Shown in pieces: positions 34,603-43,674 of a DNA stretch of 64,000 bases. The stretch comes from Rodentibacter sp901420285. GTDB taxonomy: Bacteria; Pseudomonadota; Gammaproteobacteria; Enterobacterales; Pasteurellaceae. Both the position numbers and the translations under genes were made by a program. The notes beneath the pieces are model-generated. The model was not told the origin of the DNA. It worked only from the letters and a program-made list of their open reading frames with translations, and ran no database searches. Where the stretch lies: positions 1,302,001 through 1,366,000 of the forward strand of contig NZ_CP162010.1 in the NCBI RefSeq assembly GCF_041734645.1, read 5' to 3'. The first letter of the stretch is position 1; every line of letters begins with the position of its first letter.

Positions 34603-34607
34603 CTCCG

Positions 34608-36473
34608 TTATCTCACCGTTCCGCAATTCAAACAATATAAATACTGTCCTTTCGGATCATTAAATTTATTCAACCGGTTTAATCCTTCTTTGATTTGTCG
34701 AATCGGCTTCGGTAAATCAAACCAGGTAGCGACCAACGATTGGCTGCTTTGCTTTAAATCACGATAAAGCTTGCCGATCAAACTTCCATCGTCTTCCGTC
34801 ATCCACTCCACGCTGAAATTTTCAATCACCGTATCACGATAAACATTAATCAGTTCGCCGATCTTTTCAACGGCACGATCAAAATCGCCCAATTCGTCTG
34901 CCAGGTTGTGTTTAAAGGCATCGGTACCGCGCCACACTTGTCCTTGTGCAATTTTATCCACTGCTGCCTTCGACATTTGACGTCCGCGGCCGACGAGTGT
35001 CAAAAATTGATCGTAACCGTGTTCAATTTCAAGTTGATAAATATCCTGCATATTCTTTGAAAGCGGACTAAAAACGGACATTTCCGCCAAATCACCGGTA
35101 CTTACACCATCGGCATTCACGCCGATTTTATTAATCGCATTTTCAAAAGTCGGTAGCATGGCAAAAATACCGATAGACCCCGTTATAGTGTTCGGATCGG
35201 CGATAATGTAATCGGCTGTCGCCGAAATCCAATAACCGCCCGAGGCAGCCATTGCGCCCATCGAGACAACCACCGGCTTGCCGGCTTTTTGTAAATTCGC
35301 TATTTCTTGGCGGATCAATTCCGAAGCAAAAGCGCTACCACCCGGCGAGTTCACGCGTAAAATAACGCCTTTCACTTTTTCGTCGTCATACGCTTTGCGC
35401 AACAAACGCACAATAGTGTCACCGCCCACGTCGCCGTCAAGGCTTTCGCCGTCGATAATCGCGCCTTCCACATTCACCACAGCGATTTTATTTTCCTCAT
35501 CGGACGGCATAAGACGATCTTCAAAACCCGATAAATAGGTAGAAAAATCCACCATTTTCGCTTCGCCTTCGCTATTTTGACCGAACAGCGCGATTAGTTT
35601 TTGTTCTAAACCCAAATTCGTGACTAATTCCGTCACCCATTTACGTTGTAATGCGTATGCCGTAGCATCGCCCTTCAACGCTTTCAATTCAGTTAAATAT
35701 TGTTTCGCGTCAGGTGCAAATTTATCTGTCGTTACATGGCGATTCACACTCACCGTTTGCAAATAACTTTGCCACATACCATTCAGCCATTGATTCGCGT
35801 TAGCCTTCGCTTCCGGCGACATATCGTTGCGTAAAAACGGTTCCACCGCCGACTTATAAGTTCCCACTCGGAAAATATGTGGCGTGACGGCGAGTTTGTC
35901 CAATAGGTCTTTATAGTATAAATTTTCTTGCGTCAAACCTTGAATCAAGACTTGCCCGTTCGGATTCAGATAAATTTGATCGGCAAAACTTGCTAAAAAA
36001 TACTGCCCTTGGGAATAATTATCGGCAAAGGCAATAACCGGTTTTCCGGTAATTTTGAAATTTTCAATGGCTTTGCCGATATAATTCATTGCAGGCAAAT
36101 CGCCACCGGAAAAATCATTAAGATCCAACACTAAGCCGCGAATACCGGCATCGTCTTTCGCCAAATTAATGGCATAAACTAAATCAAAAGTAGAAATCTT
36201 TAACGGCGAGTGCTCATTACCACTCAATTCTTTTAGCGCCTGTTGCCAATTCAACGCATCGTCGCGGTTATCCGCCAAATAACCATCTAAATTCAATAGC
36301 AACGCGCCTTTATCGGTAGATAAATTAACCGCTGTTTTTTTACCGCCGCCGGTTAGACCGACAAGCGTTACTAGCAATAAAACAAAAACTAAAAAGAATA
36401 AATTCATGACCAAATCACGAATAAAATTTAGGGTTTTCCAACCGTATCGGAGTACTTTAAATACTGGGTTCAT
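34608..36473 (-). CDS. sppA: Signal peptide peptidase SppA (protease IV)
   Basis: Inner-membrane serine protease that degrades cleaved signal peptides. The 621-residue protein has one N-terminal membrane helix (about residues 20-45) and the tandem-domain 67K layout. The catalytic Lys is in GTYKSAVEPF (about residue 205) and the nucleophile Ser in GAMAASGGYW (about 405). SPGGSAFASELI precedes it, as in the family. It ends at the terminator beside the tandem array. Divergent from the nitroreductase gene. Confidence 0.94.
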   Translation of the reverse strand: MNPVFKVLRYGWKTLNFIRDLVMNLFFLVFVLLLVTLVGLTGGGKKTAVNLSTDKGALLLNLDGYLADNRDDALNWQQALKELSGNEHSPLKISTFDLVYAINLAKDDAGIRGLVLDLNDFSGGDLPAMNYIGKAIENFKITGKPVIAFADNYSQGQYFLASFADQIYLNPNGQVLIQGLTQENLYYKDLLDKLAVTPHIFRVGTYKSAVEPFLRNDMSPEAKANANQWLNGMWQSYLQTVSVNRHVTTDKFAPDAKQYLTELKALKGDATAYALQRKWVTELVTNLGLEQKLIALFGQNSEGEAKMVDFSTYLSGFEDRLMPSDEENKIAVVNVEGAIIDGESLDGDVGGDTIVRLLRKAYDDEKVKGVILRVNSPGGSAFASELIRQEIANLQKAGKPVVVSMGAMAASGGYWISATADYIIADPNTITGSIGIFAMLPTFENAINKIGVNADGVSTGDLAEMSVFSPLSKNMQDIYQLEIEHGYDQFLTLVGRGRQMSKAAVDKIAQGQVWRGTDAFKHNLADELGDFDRAVEKIGELINVYRDTVIENFSVEWMTEDDGSLIGKLYRDLKQSSQSLVATWFDLPKPIRQIKEGLNRLNKFNDPKGQYLYCLNCGTVR

Positions 36474-36585
36474 AAGCTTTTTTGAAATGAAAAAAATTGC
36501 GCTTAGGGTAACACAAAGCGCCCATGAAAACTATGTTATAATCTGCCACGTTTTAATTTCACAAACTTATTCAACGAGGCAAGAA

Positions 36586-37140
36586 ATGGATACTTTAACG
36601 CTTTTAACCACCCGTCGTTCCAATAAAAAACTCATTGCGCCGGCGCCGAATAAAGCGCAACTCGAACAAATTTTCCAAGCCGCATTACGTGCTCCGGATC
36701 ATGGCAAACTCCAACCTTATCATTTTGTAGTCATAGAATATGAAGGATTGAACAAATTGGAGATGTTACTAAAGGATGCGGTGCTGGAGCTGAAGCTCGG
36801 CGAAGATAAATTAAAAAAAGCGGAGAATCTCGCCCATCGGGCGCCAATGGTGATAGCGGTTATCGCAAAAATCACTCCCGATGCGGATAAAGTACCAAAA
36901 TGGGAACAATTAATTACTGCCGGCTGCGCTTCTTACGGCATTCAACTCGCCGCTAACGCGCAAGGTTTCGACAATGTTTGGCTTACCAATAAATGGGTAA
37001 AAGGCAGCGCATTACGTCGAGCTCTTGGCTGCCGCGAACAAGACGAAATAGTGGCGCTATTGATGATCGGGACGGCAGCAGAAAAAGCCGAACGCGAATG
37101 CCGTCAAAGCAATACAACAGCATTTGTCAGTTATTTATAA
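36586..37140 (+). CDS. NAD(P)H nitroreductase (YdjA-like)
   Basis: FMN-dependent oxidoreductase of 184 residues. The start TLTLLTTRRSNKKL, the segment AALRAPDHGKLQPYHF and AGCASYGIQLAANAQGFDNVW match the small YdjA-type nitroreductases (183 residues in E. coli). GAGG lies 7 bases before the ATG at 36586; an earlier frame start at 36406 overlaps sppA and is rejected. Natural substrate unknown. Confidence 0.88.
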   Translation: MDTLTLLTTRRSNKKLIAPAPNKAQLEQIFQAALRAPDHGKLQPYHFVVIEYEGLNKLEMLLKDAVLELKLGEDKLKKAENLAHRAPMVIAVIAKITPDADKVPKWEQLITAGCASYGIQLAANAQGFDNVWLTNKWVKGSALRRALGCREQDEIVALLMIGTAAEKAERECRQSNTTAFVSYL

Positions 37141-37142
37141 CA

Positions 37143-37176
37143 AAATGAGCGGTTTATTATAAACCGCTCATTTTTC
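37143..37176 (+). terminator. Terminator of the nitroreductase gene
   Basis: 14-bp arms AAATGAGCGGTTTA / TAAACCGCTCATTT, then TTCGTTT. It also precedes the small minus-strand gene and may serve both strands. Confidence 0.88.
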
Positions 37177-37195
37177 GTTTACCTCTGCCGGGAAT

Positions 37196-37339
37196 TTATC
37201 GATTTACGCCCCACTGACGAGTATCTTTATCGAATTTCATGCCCGAATGAGAGCCTTCCGAACCGTTAAAATAGACATCTTTATTGGCGCACGCGGAAAT
37301 AACCAACACGCTTGCCATGATTAATAGTAGTTTTTTCAT
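37196..37339 (-). CDS. Small lipoprotein, 47 residues
   Basis: Reading the minus strand from ATG 37339 gives a 47-residue protein with a basic start (MKKLLLIMASVLV), lipobox VISAC and a 30-residue polar mature part with DVYFNGSEGSHSGMKFD and the end RQWGVNR. AAAGG lies 9-13 bases upstream. This is the form of small enterobacterial and Pasteurellaceae lipoproteins such as YgdI/YgdR, but I cannot assign a family. It is convergent with the nitroreductase gene and shares its terminator. Confidence 0.75.
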   Translation of the reverse strand: MKKLLLIMASVLVISACANKDVYFNGSEGSHSGMKFDKDTRQWGVNR

Positions 37340-37405
37340 ACACTTTACCTTTGCCATAAATAAAAGCGGCGCGATTGTAGCACAATTTTTACAATGCCGC
37401 GGACT

Positions 37406-38140
37406 TTAGTTTTGCGTTGTTTGGCGATAAGCCTCAATCAATCGATCTAAAAATAACCATAATTTTTCGTTCATTTCGCGATAATCATAAAGCAAGATCT
37501 CGTCCGGATGCTGTACAAAATGGTGCTGTTGGCTTTGTTCAACTAAATTGGCTTGCGCCGCAATTAATTGTCGTACTACGTCTAGCGTCAATTCAGGATG
37601 GCACTGAAAGCCATAAACCAACGCCGAATATTTCACAATCTGGCGCGGACAACCGGCACTGGTCGCTAAAATCTGCGTGTTCGGCGTAAGCCCCGGCATA
37701 TCGTTATGCCAATGACCAACCACTGTGCTTTCGCCAAAATGTGATAGCAAAGGGTCGTCCAATCCTTGCCGATTCAATCGAATCGGAAAATTGCCGATTT
37801 CCCTTTCCGGACTGTGTTCATACGCAGCCCCCAAGGCTTCACCGATAAGTTGCGCGCCCAAACAAGCACCCACCACTGCTTTACCGGCATCAATAGCCCG
37901 CTTGAGCACCGTTTGCTCCGCTTGACTATCAAAATACGGGCATTCGGTTTGCATGGTGCTTGGACTTTGCGGCCCGCCTAAAATCACTAAAAGATCCAAA
38001 TTTTGGATCGCGTGTTCATCGGGTAATGGCTGATATTCGTACACTTTTGAAAAACTCACCTGATAACCGCGCGCCATTGCCCACTCCAAATATGCTCCCG
38101 GCGCTTCAAAGCTTTCGTGTTGAATAAAATGAACCTTCAT
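37406..38140 (-). CDS. Class I glutamine amidotransferase (GMP synthase-like domain)
   Basis: 244-residue stand-alone glutaminase-type domain. Nucleophile Cys is in VVGACLGAQLIGEALG near residue 93, the oxyanion region in LVILGGPQSPS near 52, and the His in YGFQCHPELTLD near 180. No synthetase domain follows, so the ammonia acceptor is unknown; relatives include YfeJ-type and gamma-glutamyl peptidase-like proteins. Divergent from queC. Confidence 0.85.
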   Translation of the reverse strand: MKVHFIQHESFEAPGAYLEWAMARGYQVSFSKVYEYQPLPDEHAIQNLDLLVILGGPQSPSTMQTECPYFDSQAEQTVLKRAIDAGKAVVGACLGAQLIGEALGAAYEHSPEREIGNFPIRLNRQGLDDPLLSHFGESTVVGHWHNDMPGLTPNTQILATSAGCPRQIVKYSALVYGFQCHPELTLDVVRQLIAAQANLVEQSQQHHFVQHPDEILLYDYREMNEKLWLFLDRLIEAYRQTTQN

Positions 38141-38251
38141 CGTCTGTCTCTTGAAATAATGAATTTGCCGATTATTCTAACACGACATGACATCTTTCGA
38201 AAAATGCGTGACTTGCCAACCCCACGCTTTCTCACTACAATGCCAGCCTTT

Positions 38252-38286
38252 CGTAGTTCGCAAACCTCCTACACTAAAAAACTAGG
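38252..38286 (+). ncRNA. preQ1-I riboswitch upstream of queC
   Basis: P1 stem GTAG (38253-38256) with CTAC (38269-38272), loop TTCGCAAACCTC, then the A-rich tail ACTAAAAAACTAGG. The AGG at the end can pair with CCT in the loop to close the pseudoknot, and is also the likely ribosome site for ATG 38293. This is the layout of translation-controlling preQ1-I switches such as that of Thermoanaerobacter. Confidence 0.8.
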
Positions 38287-38292
38287 TAAAAT

Positions 38293-38976
38293 ATGCATAT
38301 TTCCAATCCAAACAGCGATCGCAAAGCGATTGTGATCTTTTCCGGCGGACAAGATTCCACCACCTGTTTAATTCAAGCCATCACCGAATACGGCGTAGAG
38401 AATGTTGAAGCCATCAGTTTTCAATACGGCCAACGTCACGCTATTGAACTGGAAAAAGCGAAATGGATCGCGCAAGACTTAGGCGTGCAACAAACACTGA
38501 TTGATATGTCTGTAATCAAAGCGATCACGCACAACGCGCTGATGGACGAATCTGTCGAAATCAAGAAAAAAGGCGATGATATGCCGAATACCTTTGTCGA
38601 TGGACGCAATGCGCTATTTTTGCTGTATGCTGCAATTTACGCCAAGGGGCAAGGCATTTCCGACATTATCACCGGCGTATGCGAAACAGATTTTAGTGGC
38701 TATCCTGATTGTCGAGACGTCTTCATCAAATCCATGAATGTCACCCTTAATCTCGCGATGGACTATCGATTCAATCTTAAAACCCCATTAATGTACCTTA
38801 ACAAAGCGCAAACTTGGCAACTTGCCGATGAGCTCGGTGCGTTAGATTATATCCGTCGCCATACACACACTTGCTACGAAGGCGTAGAAGGCGGTTGCGG
38901 CAAATGCCCGAGTTGTATTTTACGTGATAAAGGCTTAGCTGAATATTTAGCCCAAAGGGATGGTGAAAATGTTTAA
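38293..38976 (+). CDS. queC: 7-cyano-7-deazaguanine synthase QueC
   Basis: Converts 7-carboxy-7-deazaguanine to preQ0 in queuosine synthesis. The 227-residue protein has the PP-loop SGGQDSTTCL near residue 18 and the zinc Cys cluster CYEGVEGGCGKCPSC near 195, ending in LRDKGLAEYL. First of queC-queD-queE; its end overlaps queD by 8 bases. A preQ1-I riboswitch controls it. Confidence 0.96.
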   Translation: MHISNPNSDRKAIVIFSGGQDSTTCLIQAITEYGVENVEAISFQYGQRHAIELEKAKWIAQDLGVQQTLIDMSVIKAITHNALMDESVEIKKKGDDMPNTFVDGRNALFLLYAAIYAKGQGISDIITGVCETDFSGYPDCRDVFIKSMNVTLNLAMDYRFNLKTPLMYLNKAQTWQLADELGALDYIRRHTHTCYEGVEGGCGKCPSCILRDKGLAEYLAQRDGENV

Positions 38977-39394
38977 AATTTCCAAAGAATTCAGTTTTGA
39001 CATGGCACATTTGTTGGACGGTCATGACGGCAAATGCCAGAACTTGCACGGCCACACTTATAAACTACAAGTGGAAATTGCGGATACATTACACCAATGC
39101 GGTGCTAAAAAAGCCATGGTAATTGATTTTGCCGATTTGAAAGCCGTAGTGAAAAAAGCGGTGCTAGAACCGTTGGATCACGCTTTTATTTACGATGAAA
39201 ATAGCGAACGGGAAAGTAAAATCGCTTCACTTCTACAAGAATTAAACTCCAAAACATTCGGCGTTCCTTTTCGTACTACGGCGGAAGAAATGGCACGTTT
39301 TATTTTTAATCGTTTGAAATACGAAGAAAAACTCGCCGTTTCCTCCATTCGTTTATGGGAAACCCCAACCTCATTTTGCGAATATTCGGAGTAA
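38969..39394 (+). CDS. queD: 6-carboxytetrahydropterin synthase QueD
   Basis: Makes 6-carboxy-5,6,7,8-tetrahydropterin from dihydroneopterin triphosphate. The 141-residue protein has the zinc His pattern (FDMAHLL; QNLHGHTYKL) and DHAFIYDE. ATG 38969 is preferred over 38960 since AAGGGA then sits 9 bases upstream. One 12-mer copy is read QCGA at residues 43-46, a place not conserved in the family as far as I can judge. Confidence 0.93.
   Translation: MFKISKEFSFDMAHLLDGHDGKCQNLHGHTYKLQVEIADTLHQCGAKKAMVIDFADLKAVVKKAVLEPLDHAFIYDENSERESKIASLLQELNSKTFGVPFRTTAEEMARFIFNRLKYEEKLAVSSIRLWETPTSFCEYSE
39095..39106 (+). repeat. 12-mer copy inside queD
   Basis: Exact CAATGCGGTGCT read CAA TGC GGT GCT, encoding QCGA, the only copy in this frame. 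Confidence 0.83.
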
Positions 39395-39399
39395 ATACG

Positions 39400-40029
39400 G
39401 TGGAAAAACTCTCCGACTCCGAACCCTACTTTCGCATCGTCGAAATTTTTGAAAGCCTGCAAGGGGAAGGCTTTAATACCGGTATGCCAAGCATTTTCGT
39501 GCGCTTCGGCAAATGCAATCTGGCCTGTACTTGGTGCGATACGGACTATAATCAATTCGAACGTTGGTCGGCATCAAAAATTTTAGCCAAAGTGCGCTCA
39601 TTTTCGGCGAAAAACATTATCATCACCGGCGGTGAACCAACCATCGTACCGAAACTTGATTTTTTACTTGAGCAATTCAAGGCCGACGGCTATTTTTTAG
39701 CAATGGAAACCAACGGTTTAAAACCCGTTCCTAAGCAAATTGATTACATTGCCGCCAGTCCTAAACGGCTTTACGCTTATAAATACGAAGCGCGTTGTAT
39801 TGAAGTCGCTGACGAAGTACGCATCGTAGCAGATGAAGATGTACTCCCGTTTTGCGAACGCATTGAACAAAAAATTCAAGCCGAACATTATTACCTTTCG
39901 CCTTGCGAAATCGACGGCAAAATGAATTTACTGGAAACAATTACTCAACTCGGACAACTCAACCAACGCCCAAATAAACCCAAATGGCAGCTGAGTTTAC
40001 AAACGCATAAATTAATCGGCATAGCATAA
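39400..40029 (+). CDS. queE: 7-carboxy-7-deazaguanine synthase QueE
   Basis: Radical SAM enzyme of queuosine synthesis, 209 residues. The cluster-binding CNLACTWCDTD (CxxxCxxC) is near residue 43, after FESLQGEGFNTGMPSIFVRFG; GGEPTIV follows near 72. GTG 39400 with GGAG 8 bases before is the best start; an ATG at 39355 would lie in queD and lack a ribosome site. Last of queCDE; a 12-mer hairpin follows. Confidence 0.93.
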   Translation: MEKLSDSEPYFRIVEIFESLQGEGFNTGMPSIFVRFGKCNLACTWCDTDYNQFERWSASKILAKVRSFSAKNIIITGGEPTIVPKLDFLLEQFKADGYFLAMETNGLKPVPKQIDYIAASPKRLYAYKYEARCIEVADEVRIVADEDVLPFCERIEQKIQAEHYYLSPCEIDGKMNLLETITQLGQLNQRPNKPKWQLSLQTHKLIGIA

Positions 40030-40059
40030 ACTTCAAGCGAAAAAAGAATTTCTCTATCG

Positions 40060-40103
40060 AAAATAGCACCGCATTGGAAGCAGTTCCAATGCGGTGCTAT
40101 TTT
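40060..40103. repeat. 12-mer inverted pair, terminator-like hairpin, queE/pepT
   Basis: Perfect 20-bp arms (AAAATAGCACCGCATTGGAA and its complement) with loop GCAG, between convergent genes; the cleanest copy in the window. Confidence 0.92.
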
Positions 40104-40173
40104 GACATCCGAGCAATTCGGCACTCCTTTCGCGCCTTTGTCGCAATAATTTCGATAAAATTTACACTATTGA

Positions 40174-41409
40174 TTATTTTTTGAGTTTTACCATTTCAAC
40201 AATCACTTCTACCGCTTTTTCCATTCCTTCAAGCGAGATTAATTCATGCTTGCTGTGAAAATTGTAGCCACCGGTAAAAATGTTCGGACAAGCCAACCCG
40301 TTTGCCGATAAAAAAGCACCATCCGTGCCACCGCGGATGGCTTTGTGAATAACCTTCACACCGCATATTTCCATCGCTTTTTCAGCAATGGAAATTGCTT
40401 GCGGAACTTTTTTCACCGCCTCATACATATTTTTATAACTGTCTTGAACGACACATTCTATCGGTTGTTTCAAGCCTTTTTCCGCATTAAATTTTGCGGT
40501 CCAATCCTGCACGAATTGTTTACGGCGCACAAAAGATTCGGCGTTAAAATCACGAATTAAATAATGCAATTCGGCCTTTTCAACATCGCCAGCAAGGTGA
40601 TTCAAGTGAAAAAAGCCCTCTCTGCCGCTCGTTTTTTCCGGCACATCTTGTTTAGAAAAACCTTGGTGGAAATCGCATGCCAACGCCAACGCATTCACCA
40701 TTTTTCCTTTGGCGTAACCGGTATGAATGTTTCTACCGACAATATGAATTTTTGCCGTTGCGGCATTAAAGTTTTCATATTCCAACTCGCCCACTTCGCC
40801 GCCGTCAAATGTATAAGCCCAATCACACGGAAAATCCTCCAACGGAAAATATTGCATGCCGAGTCCGATTTCTTCGTCCGGCGTAAAAGCGACACGTAAA
40901 TTACAATGTGGCAAACCGCCTTGTTGAAGCACTTCCAATGCGGTCATAATTTCGGCTATTCCCGCTTTGTTATCCGCGCCCAATAGCGTGTTGCCGTCGG
41001 TGACGATTAAAGTTTTACCGATTAATTGATGCATAAACGGGTAATATGCCGGACTGATAAACTCCTCGCCGCTCCCCAGCGCAATATCGCCGCCACGATA
41101 ATTTTCAATGACTTCCGGCCGCACGTTTTTACCGCTACATTCCGGCGAAGTATCCAAATGAGCGATTAAGCCGATAGTATGAGAAAGTTCGGCACAATTT
41201 GCCGGCAAATAAGCAGTCACGACGGCGTGTTTGCTCACTTGCACGTTTTGTAAGCCCAATTCCGTCAATTCTTTTTGTAAATTTTGTGCCAATTTCATTT
41301 GTCCGACGGAACTCGGCGAATGTTTTGCGCTCGGTTTGGACTGCGTATCGAAAGAAACATAGTGCAAAAAGCGCGTTAATAAATTTTTTTTATAATCATT
41401 TGTTTCCAT
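40174..41409 (-). CDS. pepT: Peptidase T (aminotripeptidase)
   Basis: Zinc M20B peptidase that removes N-terminal residues from tripeptides. At 411 residues it matches PepT, with the metal-binding GLIAHLDTSPECSG near residue 82, TLLGADNKAGIAE near 138, TPDEEIGLGM near 173 and the end RGGTDGAFLSANGLACPNIFTGGYNFHSKHE. An FNR-like site lies upstream; pepT is FNR-activated in enteric bacteria. Confidence 0.95.
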   Translation of the reverse strand: METNDYKKNLLTRFLHYVSFDTQSKPSAKHSPSSVGQMKLAQNLQKELTELGLQNVQVSKHAVVTAYLPANCAELSHTIGLIAHLDTSPECSGKNVRPEVIENYRGGDIALGSGEEFISPAYYPFMHQLIGKTLIVTDGNTLLGADNKAGIAEIMTALEVLQQGGLPHCNLRVAFTPDEEIGLGMQYFPLEDFPCDWAYTFDGGEVGELEYENFNAATAKIHIVGRNIHTGYAKGKMVNALALACDFHQGFSKQDVPEKTSGREGFFHLNHLAGDVEKAELHYLIRDFNAESFVRRKQFVQDWTAKFNAEKGLKQPIECVVQDSYKNMYEAVKKVPQAISIAEKAMEICGVKVIHKAIRGGTDGAFLSANGLACPNIFTGGYNFHSKHELISLEGMEKAVEVIVEMVKLKK

Positions 41410-41711
41410 TTTGGTAACCTTTTATAAATTATCGTTTTTAGTTTAAAGATAATCCCCAATAGGATTCTTGATATATAGCAAACATTCGCTAATTAACTGA
41501 AAATTAAGGCATAAAAACAAAAAGTATGATGTCTTTTGAGGTATTTTTTAACGGGTAAGTTTTTTGCCTTTTTAAGGCATGAAATCCTTTTCATTATTGA
41601 TATTTCACTATATCATAGCGTCTTCTTTTTAGTCGCGCCTGCTATCCGGCAGGTTCCTGTTTCTACTCAGTACCAAAATTATTGGTGAAATTAGGGAGAA
41701 AACCAAAGCTA
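41410..41711. other. Divergent pepT/potA intergenic region
   Basis: 302 bases, A/T-rich. One FNR-like site (41468-41481) faces pepT; the potA ribosome site GGGAG is at 41694-41698. A small hairpin TGCCTT/AAGGCA lies at 41565-41579. No gene seen. Confidence 0.5.
41468..41481. promoter_or_regulatory. Candidate FNR site upstream of pepT
   Basis: TTGATATATAGCAA matches TTGAT-N4-ATCAA at 9 of 10. Its centre is about 65 bases before the pepT ATG; a TAAACT -10 candidate gives a start near 41433, at the classic -41.5 distance. Confidence 0.4.
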
Positions 41712-42830
41712 GTGGAAAATCCGGTTCAAAACAAGCCGATTATCGAGCTTCGTTCAATCAAAAAATCTTACGGTTCCAACACCATTATTAGCGATTTCAA
41801 TTTAACCATTAATAACGGTGAATTCGTCACCATTCTCGGTCCGTCCGGCTGCGGTAAAACGACAGTTTTACGCTTATTAGCCGGTTTGGAAGAATTGGAT
41901 TCAGGCAATATTATTTTGGACGGTGAAGACATTACCAATGTTCCGGCTGAAAAACGCCACGTAAACACCGTATTCCAAAGTTACGCGCTGTTTCCGCACA
42001 TGACTATTTTTGAAAACGTGGCATTCGGTTTGCGTATGCAAAAAGTGCCGGAAGCAGAAATTAAACCACGCGTACTGGAAGCCTTGCGTATGGTGCAACT
42101 GGAAGAAATGGCGGATCGTAAACCGACCCAACTTTCCGGCGGTCAGCAACAACGTATCGCTATCGCCCGCGCGGTGGTGAATAAACCGAAAGTATTATTA
42201 CTTGATGAATCCTTGTCTGCGCTGGATTATAAATTGCGCAAACAAATGCAATATGAATTAAAGCAATTACAACGCCAATTAGGCATTACCTTTATTTTCG
42301 TGACCCACGACCAAGAAGAAGCAATCACCATGTCTGATCGTATTGTCTTATTGCGTAAAGGTAAAATTGCACAAGACGGCTCTCCGCGTGAGATTTATGA
42401 AGATCCGGCAAACTTGTTTGTGGCGCGTTTCATCGGCGAAATTAACGTTTTCGATGCCACTGTGATTGAGCGTAAATCAGAAAATGTGGTACTCGCTAAC
42501 GTAGAAGGTCGTATTTGCGACATTTATACGGACATTCCGGTGGAAAAAGATCAGCAACTTCAAGTATTGCTTCGCCCGGAAGATATTGTGATTGAAGAAC
42601 TGGACGAGCATGAGCATTCCAAAGCCATCATCGGTCATATTATCGACCGTACTTACAAAGGCATGACATTGGAATCCACCGTGGAATTTGAGCATAACGG
42701 CAAACGCGTATTGGTTAGTGAATTCTTTAACGAAGACGACCCACATATGGATCACAGTGTCGGTCAACGCGTGGGTATTACATGGCACGAAGGTTGGGAG
42801 GTTGTACTCAACGATGAAGATAATCAATAA
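41712..42830 (+). CDS. potA: Spermidine/putrescine ABC transporter ATPase PotA
   Basis: ATPase of the polyamine importer. Starting at GTG 41712 gives 372 residues, as I recall for H. influenzae PotA; in-frame TTG/GTG codons at 41682-41685 come before the GGGAG and are less likely. Walker A GPSGCGKTTVL near residue 42, signature LSGGQQQRIAIARA, Walker B LLLDESLSALDYKLR and a C-terminal TOBE domain (VLLRPEDIVIEEL). The Walker B segment reads DES instead of DEP, usual for PotA. It overlaps potB by 17 bases. Confidence 0.95.
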   Translation: MENPVQNKPIIELRSIKKSYGSNTIISDFNLTINNGEFVTILGPSGCGKTTVLRLLAGLEELDSGNIILDGEDITNVPAEKRHVNTVFQSYALFPHMTIFENVAFGLRMQKVPEAEIKPRVLEALRMVQLEEMADRKPTQLSGGQQQRIAIARAVVNKPKVLLLDESLSALDYKLRKQMQYELKQLQRQLGITFIFVTHDQEEAITMSDRIVLLRKGKIAQDGSPREIYEDPANLFVARFIGEINVFDATVIERKSENVVLANVEGRICDIYTDIPVEKDQQLQVLLRPEDIVIEELDEHEHSKAIIGHIIDRTYKGMTLESTVEFEHNGKRVLVSEFFNEDDPHMDHSVGQRVGITWHEGWEVVLNDEDNQ

Positions 42831-43674
42831 TAAATTCCAAAAAATTACTGTTGCGATTATCTTCGGTTGGCTAATCTTCTTCGTGCTGATCCCAAACTTA
42901 TTGGTGTTGGTCGTAAGCTTTTTAACCCGAGATGGTAGTGACTTTTATAGCTTGCCATTTAATTTTGATAACTACATCAATCTGTTTAATCCGCTTTATG
43001 CGCAGGTGGTGTGGAATTCATTATATATGTCGGGCATCGCCACCATTATTTGCTTAGTGATAGGCTATCCGTTCGCCTTTATGGTCAGCAAAATTCATCC
43101 GAAATATCGACCGCTCTTATTGTTCCTTGTGGTATTGCCATTCTGGACAAACTCACTTATTCGAATTTACGGCATGAAAGTATTCCTCGGCGTGAAAGGT
43201 GTGTTGAATACTATGCTGATGGACATGGGCATTCTGAGTGAACCGATTCGAATTCTGAACACCGAAGTGGCGGTCATTATCGGTTTGGTGTATTTGCTTC
43301 TGCCGTTCATGATTCTGCCACTCTACTCCGCTATCGAAAAACTTGACGGACGCTTATTGGAAGCGGCAAAAGACTTAGGCGCTAATGCATTTCAACGTTT
43401 CTTCCGCGTAATTCTGCCTCTCACCATGCCGGGCATCGTTGCCGGTTGCCTGTTGGTATTATTGCCGGCAATGGGCATGTTCTATGTCGCTGACTTGCTT
43501 GGTGGTGCGAAAGTCTTACTTGTGGGTAACGTGATTAAGAGTGAATTCTTAATTTCCCGCAACTGGCCGTTCGGTTCGGCAATCAGTATCGGTTTAACCA
43601 TCTTAATGGCATTGTTAATTTTCGTGTACTACCGCGCGAATAAACTATTGAATAAGAAAGTGGAGTTGGAGTAA
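42814..43674 (+). CDS. potB: Spermidine/putrescine permease PotB
   Basis: Inner-membrane permease, 286 residues, about six helices. The EAA loop is EAAKDLGANAFQRFFRVILPL, preceded by VLPFWTNSLIRIYGMKVF. ATG 42814 lies inside the end of potA with GGGAG upstream; the frame start at 42688 is rejected. It shares its last base with the potC start. Confidence 0.95.
   Translation: MKIINNKFQKITVAIIFGWLIFFVLIPNLLVLVVSFLTRDGSDFYSLPFNFDNYINLFNPLYAQVVWNSLYMSGIATIICLVIGYPFAFMVSKIHPKYRPLLLFLVVLPFWTNSLIRIYGMKVFLGVKGVLNTMLMDMGILSEPIRILNTEVAVIIGLVYLLLPFMILPLYSAIEKLDGRLLEAAKDLGANAFQRFFRVILPLTMPGIVAGCLLVLLPAMGMFYVADLLGGAKVLLVGNVIKSEFLISRNWPFGSAISIGLTILMALLIFVYYRANKLLNKKVELE

Larger units (their letters stand above)
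34152..34607. other. Intergenic region with terminators and 24-bp tandem array
   Basis: 456 bases between convergent genes: plus-strand terminator, the array 34237-34560 and the sppA terminator. Open frames on both strands (8-residue periodic peptides) are artefacts of the 24-bp period. Confidence 0.85.

Noticed and set aside
33926..34640. Frames with 8-residue repeats on both strands (SHLSTALK, MRCSNATS)
   Set aside because: A 24-bp period keeps any frame open; both strands give periodic peptides, and the ends run into convergent genes.
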